NCBI RefSeq assembly: GCF_023204875.1
Contig: NZ_CP096247.1
Location: 1,240,001 to 1,304,000 of the forward strand
Length of the DNA stretch: 64,000 nt
DNA from: Prevotella sp. E15-22
Lineage (GTDB): Bacteria > Bacteroidota > Bacteroidia > Bacteroidales > Bacteroidaceae
Direction of reading: 5' to 3'
The position numbers and the translations under genes are program-made. Below are positions 35,653-43,266 of the stretch, piece by piece. Each line of letters opens with the position of its first letter. The stretch's first letter is position 1. Under the pieces are notes generated by a model. The model was not told the DNA's origin, did no database searches, and saw only the letters and a program-made list of their open reading frames with translations.

Positions 35653-36141
35653 ATGAGTGATTATTGTGTATATCTGAAGATGCCATCTTACCTTCGCCAG
35701 TGGTTTATTCACCGTCATGGCGGCGGTAATCCTGTGCAACTAATCCGTGGTTCCATCGAAAGCAAACTTCTCCAGCGGGCTACTATCCGTATGCCGCAAG
35801 GTGTCATGCCCCCGCGTCAGCAAGAAGGAGAAGTTGCCATCAACATTCCCTATTCGAAGTCCCACGACCCACGTCTGTATAACTACATCACCGATACGGG
35901 AAAGAACGCTCTTATCGCTCGTATCAAGGAAGATTTCGATATAGACGTCTGGGAGTACCTGCATGATTTCGGGAAAATCGGTGCTCAGCAGAAAGACCTT
36001 ATCTACCTCTTCATGGAGCAGCGCGGTATCAAGGAGGACGGCACCTGCTGGGACGCCATCGCAAAGATATACCAGCGCCTCAGAAAGAACTATCTCACAA
36101 ATAATTCAAAAAAATCTTCACGACTTCAACCCCATTATTGA
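35653..36141 (+). CDS. Conserved Bacteroidota prophage protein of unknown role
   Basis: 162 residues. VAINIPYSKSHDPRLYNYIT, then KDLIYLFMEQRGIKEDGTCW and a basic, Ser-rich end. I recall similar proteins near the head genes of Bacteroides prophages, but their role is not known to me. A role in packaging or control is possible. It opens the virion region under its own promoter. Confidence 0.65.
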   Translation: MSDYCVYLKMPSYLRQWFIHRHGGGNPVQLIRGSIESKLLQRATIRMPQGVMPPRQQEGEVAINIPYSKSHDPRLYNYITDTGKNALIARIKEDFDIDVWEYLHDFGKIGAQQKDLIYLFMEQRGIKEDGTCWDAIAKIYQRLRKNYLTNNSKKSSRLQPHY

Positions 36142-36204
36142 GAAATTTCGACAATGGAAGAAAAGGAAGAAAAGGCAGAAAAAGCAGAATAAAACTATGA
36201 GGCC

Positions 36205-36627
36205 ATGAGTAAATGTGTATCTCTCCCAGGAATTACCAATGTGTCGTATATCGCATATGACGACCTTCCAGATGATGTTGTCTACCGCTCAGTAGCGGGA
36301 ATCCCCATCAGCTTGGAAGTTGTACCCGACGAAATCACCATGAAGGGTGAAGCCGTCTGTGAGGTGGAACAGTCGTTTGACAACAATAGTCATATTGAAA
36401 AGGCAAAATTGACGTTTCTTTCGCTCGATGACGTGCCTACCTACAATCATCCGGCATTCGTCATCAAGACGGTCAATGGCGAGACATATCTTATAGGTAG
36501 CAAGGAGCGGCCATACCCCACCGTCAAAATCACCAGTTCTACGGGTCAGCCAGACGGTGACACCTCCGTCAGAAAGTTCGAGGTTTCCTTCACAGCAAAG
36601 AAAGCCCTGGCACTTTGTACTGAGTGA
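36205..36627 (+). CDS. Phage protein next to the head protease, 140 residues
   Basis: MSKCVSLPGITNVSYIAYDD, then beta-rich (EAVCEVEQSFDNNSHIEKAK; HPAFVIKTVNGETYLIGSK). The strands alternate as in small virion proteins. It lies before the capsid cassette, followed by a terminator. No family recognised. Confidence 0.6.
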   Translation: MSKCVSLPGITNVSYIAYDDLPDDVVYRSVAGIPISLEVVPDEITMKGEAVCEVEQSFDNNSHIEKAKLTFLSLDDVPTYNHPAFVIKTVNGETYLIGSKERPYPTVKITSSTGQPDGDTSVRKFEVSFTAKKALALCTE

Positions 36628-36650
36628 TTTTCCTGCTCCTGCAGCTTGAT

Positions 36651-36696
36651 ATGTGGCAAAGAGGCGATTCTCACCGTCTTTTCGCCACATTTTATA
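36651..36696 (+). terminator. Terminator before the head cassette
   Basis: ATGTGGC pairs with GCCACAT, extended inward by an A-rich/T-rich match with one bulge, followed by TTTTAT. Confidence 0.55.
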
Positions 36697-36702
36697 TCTA
36701 TG

Positions 36703-36710
36703 TACCTTTG
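36703..36710 (+). promoter_or_regulatory. -7 box (TACCTTTG) of the head cassette
   Basis: Plus-strand TACCTTTG 20 bp before the ATG at 36731. It probably drives the protease, capsid and following virion genes. Confidence 0.7.
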
Positions 36711-36730
36711 CGCCATAATTCATACGCATT

Positions 36731-37828
36731 ATGGCAACCAACACAAAAACTAATTACCAACTTCACCTGAAGGGCTTCGTCGGAGGTTATGACTTCGATG
36801 CTGACTATGTGGACTACATTCTCTCCAAGCATGAAGGGAAAGAAGTCCACGTCCTGATTGACTCGCTGGGGGGCAGGTCAAACACCGCCCTTTCAATTTT
36901 CTCGGCATTCAAGCGTCACGGCAATGTAAACGTGCATTTCGTGGGCATGAACGCTTCTGCTGCTACCATCGCTTCACTCGGTGCCAAGCACATCACGATG
37001 GATTCGTCAGCCATGTATCTTGTTCACAAATGCAGCGTAGGCTTCCTTGAATGGGGACAGATGAACTCGGACGACCTGCAGGCGCTCATTGACAACATCG
37101 AGCACCAGAAGGCCGACCTCGACAAGCTGGACGCTAACATCGCCCAGATGTATGCCACACGCTGCAAGAAGGACAAGGCTGACCTTCTCGACCTGATGAA
37201 GCAGGGAGGCTGGCTCACCGCACAGGAGGCGCTTGCATGGGGCTTCGTGGACGAACTGACTGACTACGAGGACGAGGATGCCCCCGTACTCACCGACACC
37301 ATGGCCAGCGCCATGTCAGCTGCAGGCATTCCTATTCCAAATATGCCTACTATGCACCTGACTGCGCAGGACCAGTCTGCATTCGCCAAGTTCCTGAACG
37401 CGCTGACTCAGTGCTTCAGCAATTCTAAGAAACCAGAACTTATTAATTCACAAACCGTAAACCCAATGAAAAAGATCTTCACTTCTATCTGTGCTATCCT
37501 CACTTGCGAGCACCTGCTCAGTCAGGACGGCAAAATCACACTTGACGACGCTCAGCTGGATTCTATCGAGTCGGCCATCAGCGCGGACAAGCAGACCATC
37601 AACGACTTGAACGCCCAGATCCAGACGCTCAAGAACGAGAAACAGACACTCACAGAGGCTAACACACAGCTTCAGGCCGAGGTAAACACGTTAAAGAAAA
37701 AACCAGGTGACACTACCGCCCACGTGGTTAATGACCAGCACCAGCAGCAGAACGTTGAGAAGACGGAAGCTGAGCTGTACTTCGAGTCACGTGCCAATGC
37801 GCAGTCACTCTTCGACGCACTGCCTTAA
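36731..37828 (+). CDS. Head-maturation protease (ClpP-like) fused to a scaffold domain
   Basis: 365 residues. The N-terminal 200 are a ClpP/S49-like fold: VHVLIDSLGGRSNTALSIF, GMNASAATIASLGA with the nucleophile Ser, and AMYLVHKCS with the candidate His. Residues about 246-365 form a coiled-coil scaffold (INDLNAQIQTLKNEKQ onward). Such enzymes cut the scaffold and capsid during head assembly. An in-frame ATG at 37466-37468 could start a separate scaffold, as in lambda C/Nu3. The capsid gene follows. Confidence 0.87.
   Translation: MATNTKTNYQLHLKGFVGGYDFDADYVDYILSKHEGKEVHVLIDSLGGRSNTALSIFSAFKRHGNVNVHFVGMNASAATIASLGAKHITMDSSAMYLVHKCSVGFLEWGQMNSDDLQALIDNIEHQKADLDKLDANIAQMYATRCKKDKADLLDLMKQGGWLTAQEALAWGFVDELTDYEDEDAPVLTDTMASAMSAAGIPIPNMPTMHLTAQDQSAFAKFLNALTQCFSNSKKPELINSQTVNPMKKIFTSICAILTCEHLLSQDGKITLDDAQLDSIESAISADKQTINDLNAQIQTLKNEKQTLTEANTQLQAEVNTLKKKPGDTTAHVVNDQHQQQNVEKTEAELYFESRANAQSLFDALP
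37466..37828 (+). CDS. Nested scaffold protein (internal start in the protease gene)
   Basis: A good ATG (M K K I F T at 37466) opens the last 120 codons of the protease frame. Its product would be just the coiled-coil scaffold. The lambda C/Nu3 precedent and an A-rich leader (AAACCGTAAACCCA) support it, but no direct evidence exists in the sequence. Confidence 0.5.
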   Translation: MKKIFTSICAILTCEHLLSQDGKITLDDAQLDSIESAISADKQTINDLNAQIQTLKNEKQTLTEANTQLQAEVNTLKKKPGDTTAHVVNDQHQQQNVEKTEAELYFESRANAQSLFDALP

Positions 37829-37881
37829 CCTCTTGACATCAACTCAAAACTAAACATCAACCATTAAACCTTATCATTTTT

Positions 37882-38886
37882 ATGGCAGGAAAACTTCAAT
37901 TTACTCTGGAGGAGTATCAGGACGCGGCTCGTAAGTACCGCAAGGACCTCCTCATGCTGCCCATCATCGGTATTCAGGACACATTAAAGTTCATGACTGG
38001 CCGACCGGGCATCCGTTACAAGGAGAGTGTGGCAGCACTCAACGGCAACGCTCAGTTCGCCCCCTACAAGCCCACACGTCGTTCTAGCTTCAATCTCGAC
38101 CTGGACTTCCGCACACTGGAGACATTCTTTGGTTCGGTAGTGGCTCAGTTCGAGCCTAACAGCGCCATCTCCACCCTTCTTGGCGCCATCGGCGACACCA
38201 AGGGCGACGGTCAGATGCAGGCACCCACAGCCAAGCACGTACTGGCTCTGATTGCCAAGTCATTGTCGGAGAACCTTAACAACGCCATCTGGGCAGGTAA
38301 GCGCAACGCCTCTGGTGACACCACCCTCGACCTCTTCGACGGTTTCGACACCATCACCGAGCAGGAAATCAAGGACGGAAAGATTGCCAAGGAGGAAGGC
38401 AACTATATGAAGTTCACCGACGCAGTCACCACCGCAAACGCCGTGGATATCGCCAAGTCGGTTCTCTTCTCCCTGGATCCTCATCTTCGTGCTCAGACTT
38501 GTTACATGTACTGCTCACAGGACTTCGCCGACAAGTACAACGAGGGCTATCTCTTGACTCATGCGGGTATCAACTACAACAACCAGTATAATCAGAACGC
38601 CGTCGAAGGTTCTAACGGCAAGCTGATTCTCTGTCCGCTGGCCAACAAGGCTGACTCTAAGTTCATCCATGTTTCTCCAAAGATCAACATGCTTGTCGGC
38701 TACGACCAAATGGGTGATACGGAGAACGTTATGGTCAAGGAGTATGAGCCATTCATCCTCTCGTATATCGCCACCATGTTCTTCGGCTGTCAGTTCGAGT
38801 CTATCGACAAGCGCCGCCTGAAGGTCATTGAAATCGGTGCTCCTGCTCAGGGAAGCGCAAACGCTGGAGAAGGTGGCGAAGGTTAA
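37882..38886 (+). CDS. Major capsid protein
   Basis: 334 residues placed directly after the protease/scaffold gene. Acid-rich helix KLQFTLEEYQDAARKYRKDL, long central body, and C-terminal IATMFFGCQFESIDKRRLKV fit the HK97-like capsid fold as seen in Bacteroidota prophages. Assignment is by order and size more than by motif. Codon use is strongly biased toward C-ending codons, as expected for a highly expressed virion protein. Confidence 0.75.
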   Translation: MAGKLQFTLEEYQDAARKYRKDLLMLPIIGIQDTLKFMTGRPGIRYKESVAALNGNAQFAPYKPTRRSSFNLDLDFRTLETFFGSVVAQFEPNSAISTLLGAIGDTKGDGQMQAPTAKHVLALIAKSLSENLNNAIWAGKRNASGDTTLDLFDGFDTITEQEIKDGKIAKEEGNYMKFTDAVTTANAVDIAKSVLFSLDPHLRAQTCYMYCSQDFADKYNEGYLLTHAGINYNNQYNQNAVEGSNGKLILCPLANKADSKFIHVSPKINMLVGYDQMGDTENVMVKEYEPFILSYIATMFFGCQFESIDKRRLKVIEIGAPAQGSANAGEGGEG

Positions 38887-39032
38887 ACAGAATCTGACAC
38901 TCATGTAATAATCTGTTGTTCTTCATATTATTAAAACCTTTTTCATTTTCGTCTGAGTTTTGGGGAGCCGGTACCTGTGAAGGCTCTGACTCCCATTTTC
39001 TTTTAAATCAATAACCCTTAAACATTATAAGT

Positions 39033-40337
39033 ATGCCTGATTGTTCATCAGTACAAAGATCGCTCGCGTGGTGCCAAGGCAAACCCGAGCTTCCTGGCGT
39101 AAAGCGCCGTATTTATTACATTTCCAAGTATGACATCCTGCAGTGGCCTACGCTTCAGCACGATGCTAACGGCCGACTGACTTCTGCCACTTATATAGGC
39201 GACTTCGTCCTGCGTGCCGACGCGAAGTGGAAGTTTATCGATATCATCTCCGACAAGTCTCAGCTGACTTCTGAGGCTCAGGGCGAGTACCCATCGCAGA
39301 CCCAGCTGAACAAGCTGGTAGCCGTTCATCCGGGTGTTGACCAGGAGGCATCTGCAGCAGCTGCTTACCTGAACAACAACGATAACGTATTCCTCGTGGA
39401 GGATATGCGTGGCGCTGTCCGTGTCGTTGGCTCTGACAAATGGCCAACAAAGACCTCAGTTGCCCAGGATCTGGGACAGGGTGCTACAGGTTCCACCTCT
39501 ACCACCATCAATGTGGAAGCCACCGACGAGTGCCCAGCACCTTTCTATTCTGGTTCTATTGATACAGACGACGGCACGTTTACTGCAAACCCTAATCCGG
39601 CCACTGGCAGCGGTAACAACTCTGGCAGTGGCAACAATAGCGGAAATGGGAATAACTCCAGTTCGCAGAATCCCACTTACAACAGTACCGTTGTAATCAA
39701 TGGTCAGTCACGCAGTGTTAGCAAAGGTAGTACCATTAGTATAAGTGGCAACCTGACTTCTATGAAGTTCAGTGGTTCTAACATGTCATACCTCTCTTAT
39801 ATAGCTGGTAATGAGATGGAGACCGAGATTGAAATCAACGCCGCAGGCACATCAGCTACTTGCACAGATGTAATCACCGCTCCTAAGACAGTTAAGATTT
39901 ACCGTCAGGAAGGAACAGGCGACAACAGATATGATGTACTCTGGTTCACTATCACCCTCACTTCTTCAAGCTCTTCAGGCAGCAATACTGGTGGTAGTAC
40001 AGGAGGCAGCACTTCAGGCGGTAGTACCGTAGTAATTAATGACGCTCAATACCTTGAGGCGTATGTCAATGGCTCAAAAGTTGACCCAGCAAAAGGTACT
40101 ATAACTATCTACAACAGTTTCTCTTCTCTCAAAGTCACTGGTGTCAAGATGTCTCGTGTTGCTCTCTGGGTAAGTGGAGAGGACGAAGATGTTGGAATCG
40201 CCATGAATGCTAATGGTACGGAGGCAACATGGGGTGGCAGTGGATCAGTCCCAATTAAAGCTCCTAGAACCATTGATATATATGCCGGTTATAAGAAGTG
40301 GTTCACCGTCAATATAGTTGAGCCAAATGGCGACTAG
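39033..40337 (+). CDS. Virion surface protein with two Ig-like domains and Ser/Gly linkers
   Basis: 434 residues. The first about 165 are a globular head-associated part (SVQRSLAWCQGKPELPGVKR). A linker of Gly, Ser and Asn (about residues 189-211), an Ig-like beta domain (about 215-310), a second Ser/Gly/Thr linker and a second beta domain (about 335-434) follow. Such modular ends occur on phage capsids and can bind glycans or mucus. The two beta domains share the pattern V-V-I-N and T-I-x-I, which suggests duplication. Confidence 0.7.
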   Translation: MPDCSSVQRSLAWCQGKPELPGVKRRIYYISKYDILQWPTLQHDANGRLTSATYIGDFVLRADAKWKFIDIISDKSQLTSEAQGEYPSQTQLNKLVAVHPGVDQEASAAAAYLNNNDNVFLVEDMRGAVRVVGSDKWPTKTSVAQDLGQGATGSTSTTINVEATDECPAPFYSGSIDTDDGTFTANPNPATGSGNNSGSGNNSGNGNNSSSQNPTYNSTVVINGQSRSVSKGSTISISGNLTSMKFSGSNMSYLSYIAGNEMETEIEINAAGTSATCTDVITAPKTVKIYRQEGTGDNRYDVLWFTITLTSSSSSGSNTGGSTGGSTSGGSTVVINDAQYLEAYVNGSKVDPAKGTITIYNSFSSLKVTGVKMSRVALWVSGEDEDVGIAMNANGTEATWGGSGSVPIKAPRTIDIYAGYKKWFTVNIVEPNGD

Positions 40338-40369
40338 TCTAAGAAACAATATTAAGTAATCAAAAGAGA

Positions 40370-41011
40370 ATGCGCACTCCAATAGATATGGGCGACCTGC
40401 TATCAGAGATAGAAGTCCCTGATATCGGGAGTGCGCAGCTTGCTCTAAAAGATATTCAGGCAAAGCGCGAGCAGGATATATTTGCTGAACAGAAGCGCAA
40501 AGGATGGGATAAGACGGTGGAAGCGCGTTGCGACTTCACACCGCGCCCCCGCCTGACACGCCGCTCTGGCCTGTTCTTCCTCTCGTACTGGCAGAAGTCT
40601 GTCTATGGCCGAACGCTCACTGATATCAAAGCCGATGACAGTATGGTTCCGTTCTTCGCCACCACGATGGTCTCATTCGTTCATGAGCTTATCGGACCTG
40701 ACCTCTCGAAAGGCTCCTGGTGCATCATCACCACGCCTAAGCGACGTCACCTTGTGAAGAACTTTGCCACCCGCATTTCGGAAGATATAGCAGCACGTCT
40801 TGACATCCCGTTTTACGAGGATGTTTGCTCTTGCCGAACCAAGCAGCGCGTAGGTGCCATCTTCGATGTGAACATCGTTCCAAAGGAGCAGAACATCATC
40901 TGTTTTGATGACTTCGTGACCACTGGTCAGACACTTCAAGCTATGCAAAGAGCACTTGAACCATTTAATAAGAACCTCCTGTTTCTCAGCGGGATAAATA
41001 ACAAACTCTAA
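40370..41011 (+). CDS. Phosphoribosyltransferase-like protein in the virion cassette
   Basis: 213 residues. IICFDDFVTTGQTL (about 175-188) is the PRPP-binding loop of type I phosphoribosyltransferases, with the DD and TTGxT residues. RHLVKNFATRISEDIA and CSCRTKQRVG resemble the flexible loop region of ComF/hypoxanthine-type enzymes. The N-terminal 70 residues have no known homology. Its presence among head genes is unusual; substrate not predictable. Candidate roles are nucleotide salvage, NAD or nucleotide-signal chemistry. Confidence 0.75.
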   Translation: MRTPIDMGDLLSEIEVPDIGSAQLALKDIQAKREQDIFAEQKRKGWDKTVEARCDFTPRPRLTRRSGLFFLSYWQKSVYGRTLTDIKADDSMVPFFATTMVSFVHELIGPDLSKGSWCIITTPKRRHLVKNFATRISEDIAARLDIPFYEDVCSCRTKQRVGAIFDVNIVPKEQNIICFDDFVTTGQTLQAMQRALEPFNKNLLFLSGINNKL

Positions 41012-41033
41012 AGTAAAACATAACTCAAAGAAT

Positions 41034-41837
41034 ATGAATCAAGACCCACAATTCACTTCCAAATTGCAGGCTTGGGTGAACACACCTGACAGCCAGAAAG
41101 ATTGGGACGAAGGTGCCCTTCTGCTGCTCCAGCTTACGGGCAACCGTATCATGTATCATAACATCTCTATCAACCCTAAAGGGAAGGCAGAATTCATCAA
41201 AGGTCAGCTTCAGAAGTACCTCAATTTCCGTCTTCAGAAGCTCACCCGCGACCAGGTCTGCCAGATGCAGTCCGAGGTCGATGAAATCGTGAAAAAGGTT
41301 ATCAAACCTGCCGCAGATTCAAGCACAGCCGATGCCGGCAAATCCGAGGAATTTGCCGATTTTAAGGCTGGCAAGCGTCCAGACCACGACGATCTGCCCG
41401 AAGAGATTCAGGCACTTTATGTAGAGAATCTGGACATCGTTCATCGTATGCGTGAGCTGCATATGAAACTACGCTCACTCAGCCTCGATAACGCCACCTG
41501 CCCAGACAGTGAGCGTTATCCGTTCCTGAAGGAAATCATTTCCCTCGATAAGAAGCGCGTTCAGAACTGGGACATCTACGACCACTTTATTCCTGGTACT
41601 CCAGTAACAGTCGAAGAGCCCAGCCCTGAAAATGAAGATTCCATCGAGTCAGAGCCTGCTTCCGATAACACCGACAAAGTGTCCGAAGCATCGGTTAATC
41701 CTGCCGATGTATCGGTTAATCCCAAAGAATTAACCGAATCATCTGAGCAGCCTGCAGAGGAGCCCGCTACTTCTGAGGCAAAGCCTAAGAAGAAGGCCAC
41801 TACTAAGCGTACCACAAAGAAGCCCGCTAAGAAATGA
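41034..41837 (+). CDS. Phage protein with Lys-rich histone-H1-like tail
   Basis: 267 residues. The N-terminal 180 are helical (LQKYLNFRLQKLTRDQV; IVHRMRELHMKLRSLSLDN). Then a long disordered acid region (residues about 195-250) and a basic end (KPKKKATTKRTTKKPAKK), like histone H1 tails. The basic end could bind DNA. Stop overlaps the next start (ATGA). Family not known. Confidence 0.6.
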   Translation: MNQDPQFTSKLQAWVNTPDSQKDWDEGALLLLQLTGNRIMYHNISINPKGKAEFIKGQLQKYLNFRLQKLTRDQVCQMQSEVDEIVKKVIKPAADSSTADAGKSEEFADFKAGKRPDHDDLPEEIQALYVENLDIVHRMRELHMKLRSLSLDNATCPDSERYPFLKEIISLDKKRVQNWDIYDHFIPGTPVTVEEPSPENEDSIESEPASDNTDKVSEASVNPADVSVNPKELTESSEQPAEEPATSEAKPKKKATTKRTTKKPAKK

Positions 41838-42355
41838 AACGTACCGCATCCATGGCTGACGTTGTGAAGCCACTCTCAGAGTGCCCTTCACAAGCCTATC
41901 TCTCCAATGCCGTTCAGGTAGCCGACCTACTTGAATGGATTCTGGAGCAGGTAGGCACAGCCAAGGTGTGGCAAACTTCATTCTCTATCTCCGAGGAGTT
42001 CCTGCGCCGACTGTTTTTCATCGAAAAATCAGGGCGCGTCAGCGAGTTCAATCTGGTTCTTGACCACAAGGCCACGAACAAAACACTGAAGCTCTGGTCA
42101 TTCATGACACAGGTAATTCAGCGCACCTTTCTCACTGACAATCACTCGAAGATTCTGCTGGTACAGGCTGAGTCTGGCGCTACAGTCTCAGTCATTACCT
42201 CACAGAACCTGACCCGAGGCAACCGCCACGAGTCAGCGTTTATATCGACGGACAAGGCCATCTTCGCCCGCTTGCACGCAGAGATTACCGATTTAATCGA
42301 AAATCACAGCGTTCCGCTTTACGACCTTTTCATTCAACGAATCCAAGACCAATAA
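41834..42355 (+). CDS. Phospholipase-D-like (single HKD) protein
   Basis: 173 residues. The C-terminal half carries NHSKILLVQ followed by GATVSVITSQNLTRGNRHE, the H-x-K...N-x-x-x-R/N-H-E layout of single-motif PLD nucleases. Dimers of such proteins hydrolyse phosphodiesters. Full HKD spacing is not exact, so activity is uncertain. It overlaps the preceding gene by 4 bp and precedes the terminase. Confidence 0.6.
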   Translation: MKRTASMADVVKPLSECPSQAYLSNAVQVADLLEWILEQVGTAKVWQTSFSISEEFLRRLFFIEKSGRVSEFNLVLDHKATNKTLKLWSFMTQVIQRTFLTDNHSKILLVQAESGATVSVITSQNLTRGNRHESAFISTDKAIFARLHAEITDLIENHSVPLYDLFIQRIQDQ

Positions 42356-42361
42356 GCCATC

Positions 42362-42646
42362 ATGAAAAAAGTAGAATACACCGAAGAAATGCTCAATCAA
42401 GTAGAGCAATACGCCTCTATCTACCTAAAGATCTCAGATATAGCCGTACTTTTCGACATTCCCGCAGAGAAGCTCCGCGAGGATATTGCCGACCGTTCTA
42501 CTGAAGTCAGCAAGCGTTACCACAAGGGCAAGGCCGCTTCAAAGGTGAAGCTGCTGCATCAGGAAATGCAGTTGGCTTATGTGGGTTCTCCCCTCGCCCT
42601 AGAGAACGCCCAGAAGAATCTCATGGATATGGAAGACGACGAATAA
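42362..42646 (+). CDS. Small helical protein before terminase, possible terminase accessory
   Basis: 94 residues with an HTH-like part (YLKISDIAVLFDIPAEKLRE) and acidic end. It resembles DNA-binding halves of small terminase-like proteins. Its stop overlaps the next ATG (TAATG), so they are coupled. Function inferred from position. Confidence 0.55.
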   Translation: MKKVEYTEEMLNQVEQYASIYLKISDIAVLFDIPAEKLREDIADRSTEVSKRYHKGKAASKVKLLHQEMQLAYVGSPLALENAQKNLMDMEDDE

Positions 42647-43266
42647 TGCCACTACCCAGTATCATAGATATCGCCCGAGCTGACCTCTACACACAGCGTG
42701 AAGACTTAGAGGCCAAGTATGCTATCACACAGGTTGACCACATTCTCCGCCTGCGTGATATGGTGACGTGGTGTATCTCTAACTGCGACGCTAAAGACCG
42801 CCAGTTCGTGGATGAGATCATGCAGCGTTACGGCATCAGCAAGGTCACTGCCTACGCTGACCTGAAAATCGTGAAGTCCCTGTTACCAAATCTCTCAGAG
42901 GCCTCACGCGACTATCACCGTTGGCGCTATAATGAGATGATACTGGAGACGTACCAGATGGCCAAGAAGCGCAAGGATACAAAGACAATGGAAAAAGCCG
43001 CCACTTCCTACGCTAAATACAACCGCATCGACGTCGAGGACGAGACAGCCGTACCATATCACATGATAGTAGTGCAGCCCTTCTTCCCCACCACCGATCC
43101 ACGTGTCGTTGGTATCAATCCTGTACCTAACATCGACGAACGTATCAAGAAGCTTACCAAGGAACTGGGCGCTTCTAACCCTGATACGCTGAATATCGAG
43201 TACGAGGAAGCCGACATGAACTTTGAAGAGATTTTCGACGAAAAGAAAGATGAGCCAGCAGAATGA
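42646..43266 (+). CDS. Terminase small subunit
   Basis: 206 residues, with a central HTH (YGISKVTAYADLKIVKSLL), helices before and after, and an acidic C-terminus. It lies directly before, and overlaps by 17 bp, the large terminase. It recognises the packaging site and loads the large subunit. Confidence 0.75.
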   Translation: MPLPSIIDIARADLYTQREDLEAKYAITQVDHILRLRDMVTWCISNCDAKDRQFVDEIMQRYGISKVTAYADLKIVKSLLPNLSEASRDYHRWRYNEMILETYQMAKKRKDTKTMEKAATSYAKYNRIDVEDETAVPYHMIVVQPFFPTTDPRVVGINPVPNIDERIKKLTKELGASNPDTLNIEYEEADMNFEEIFDEKKDEPAE

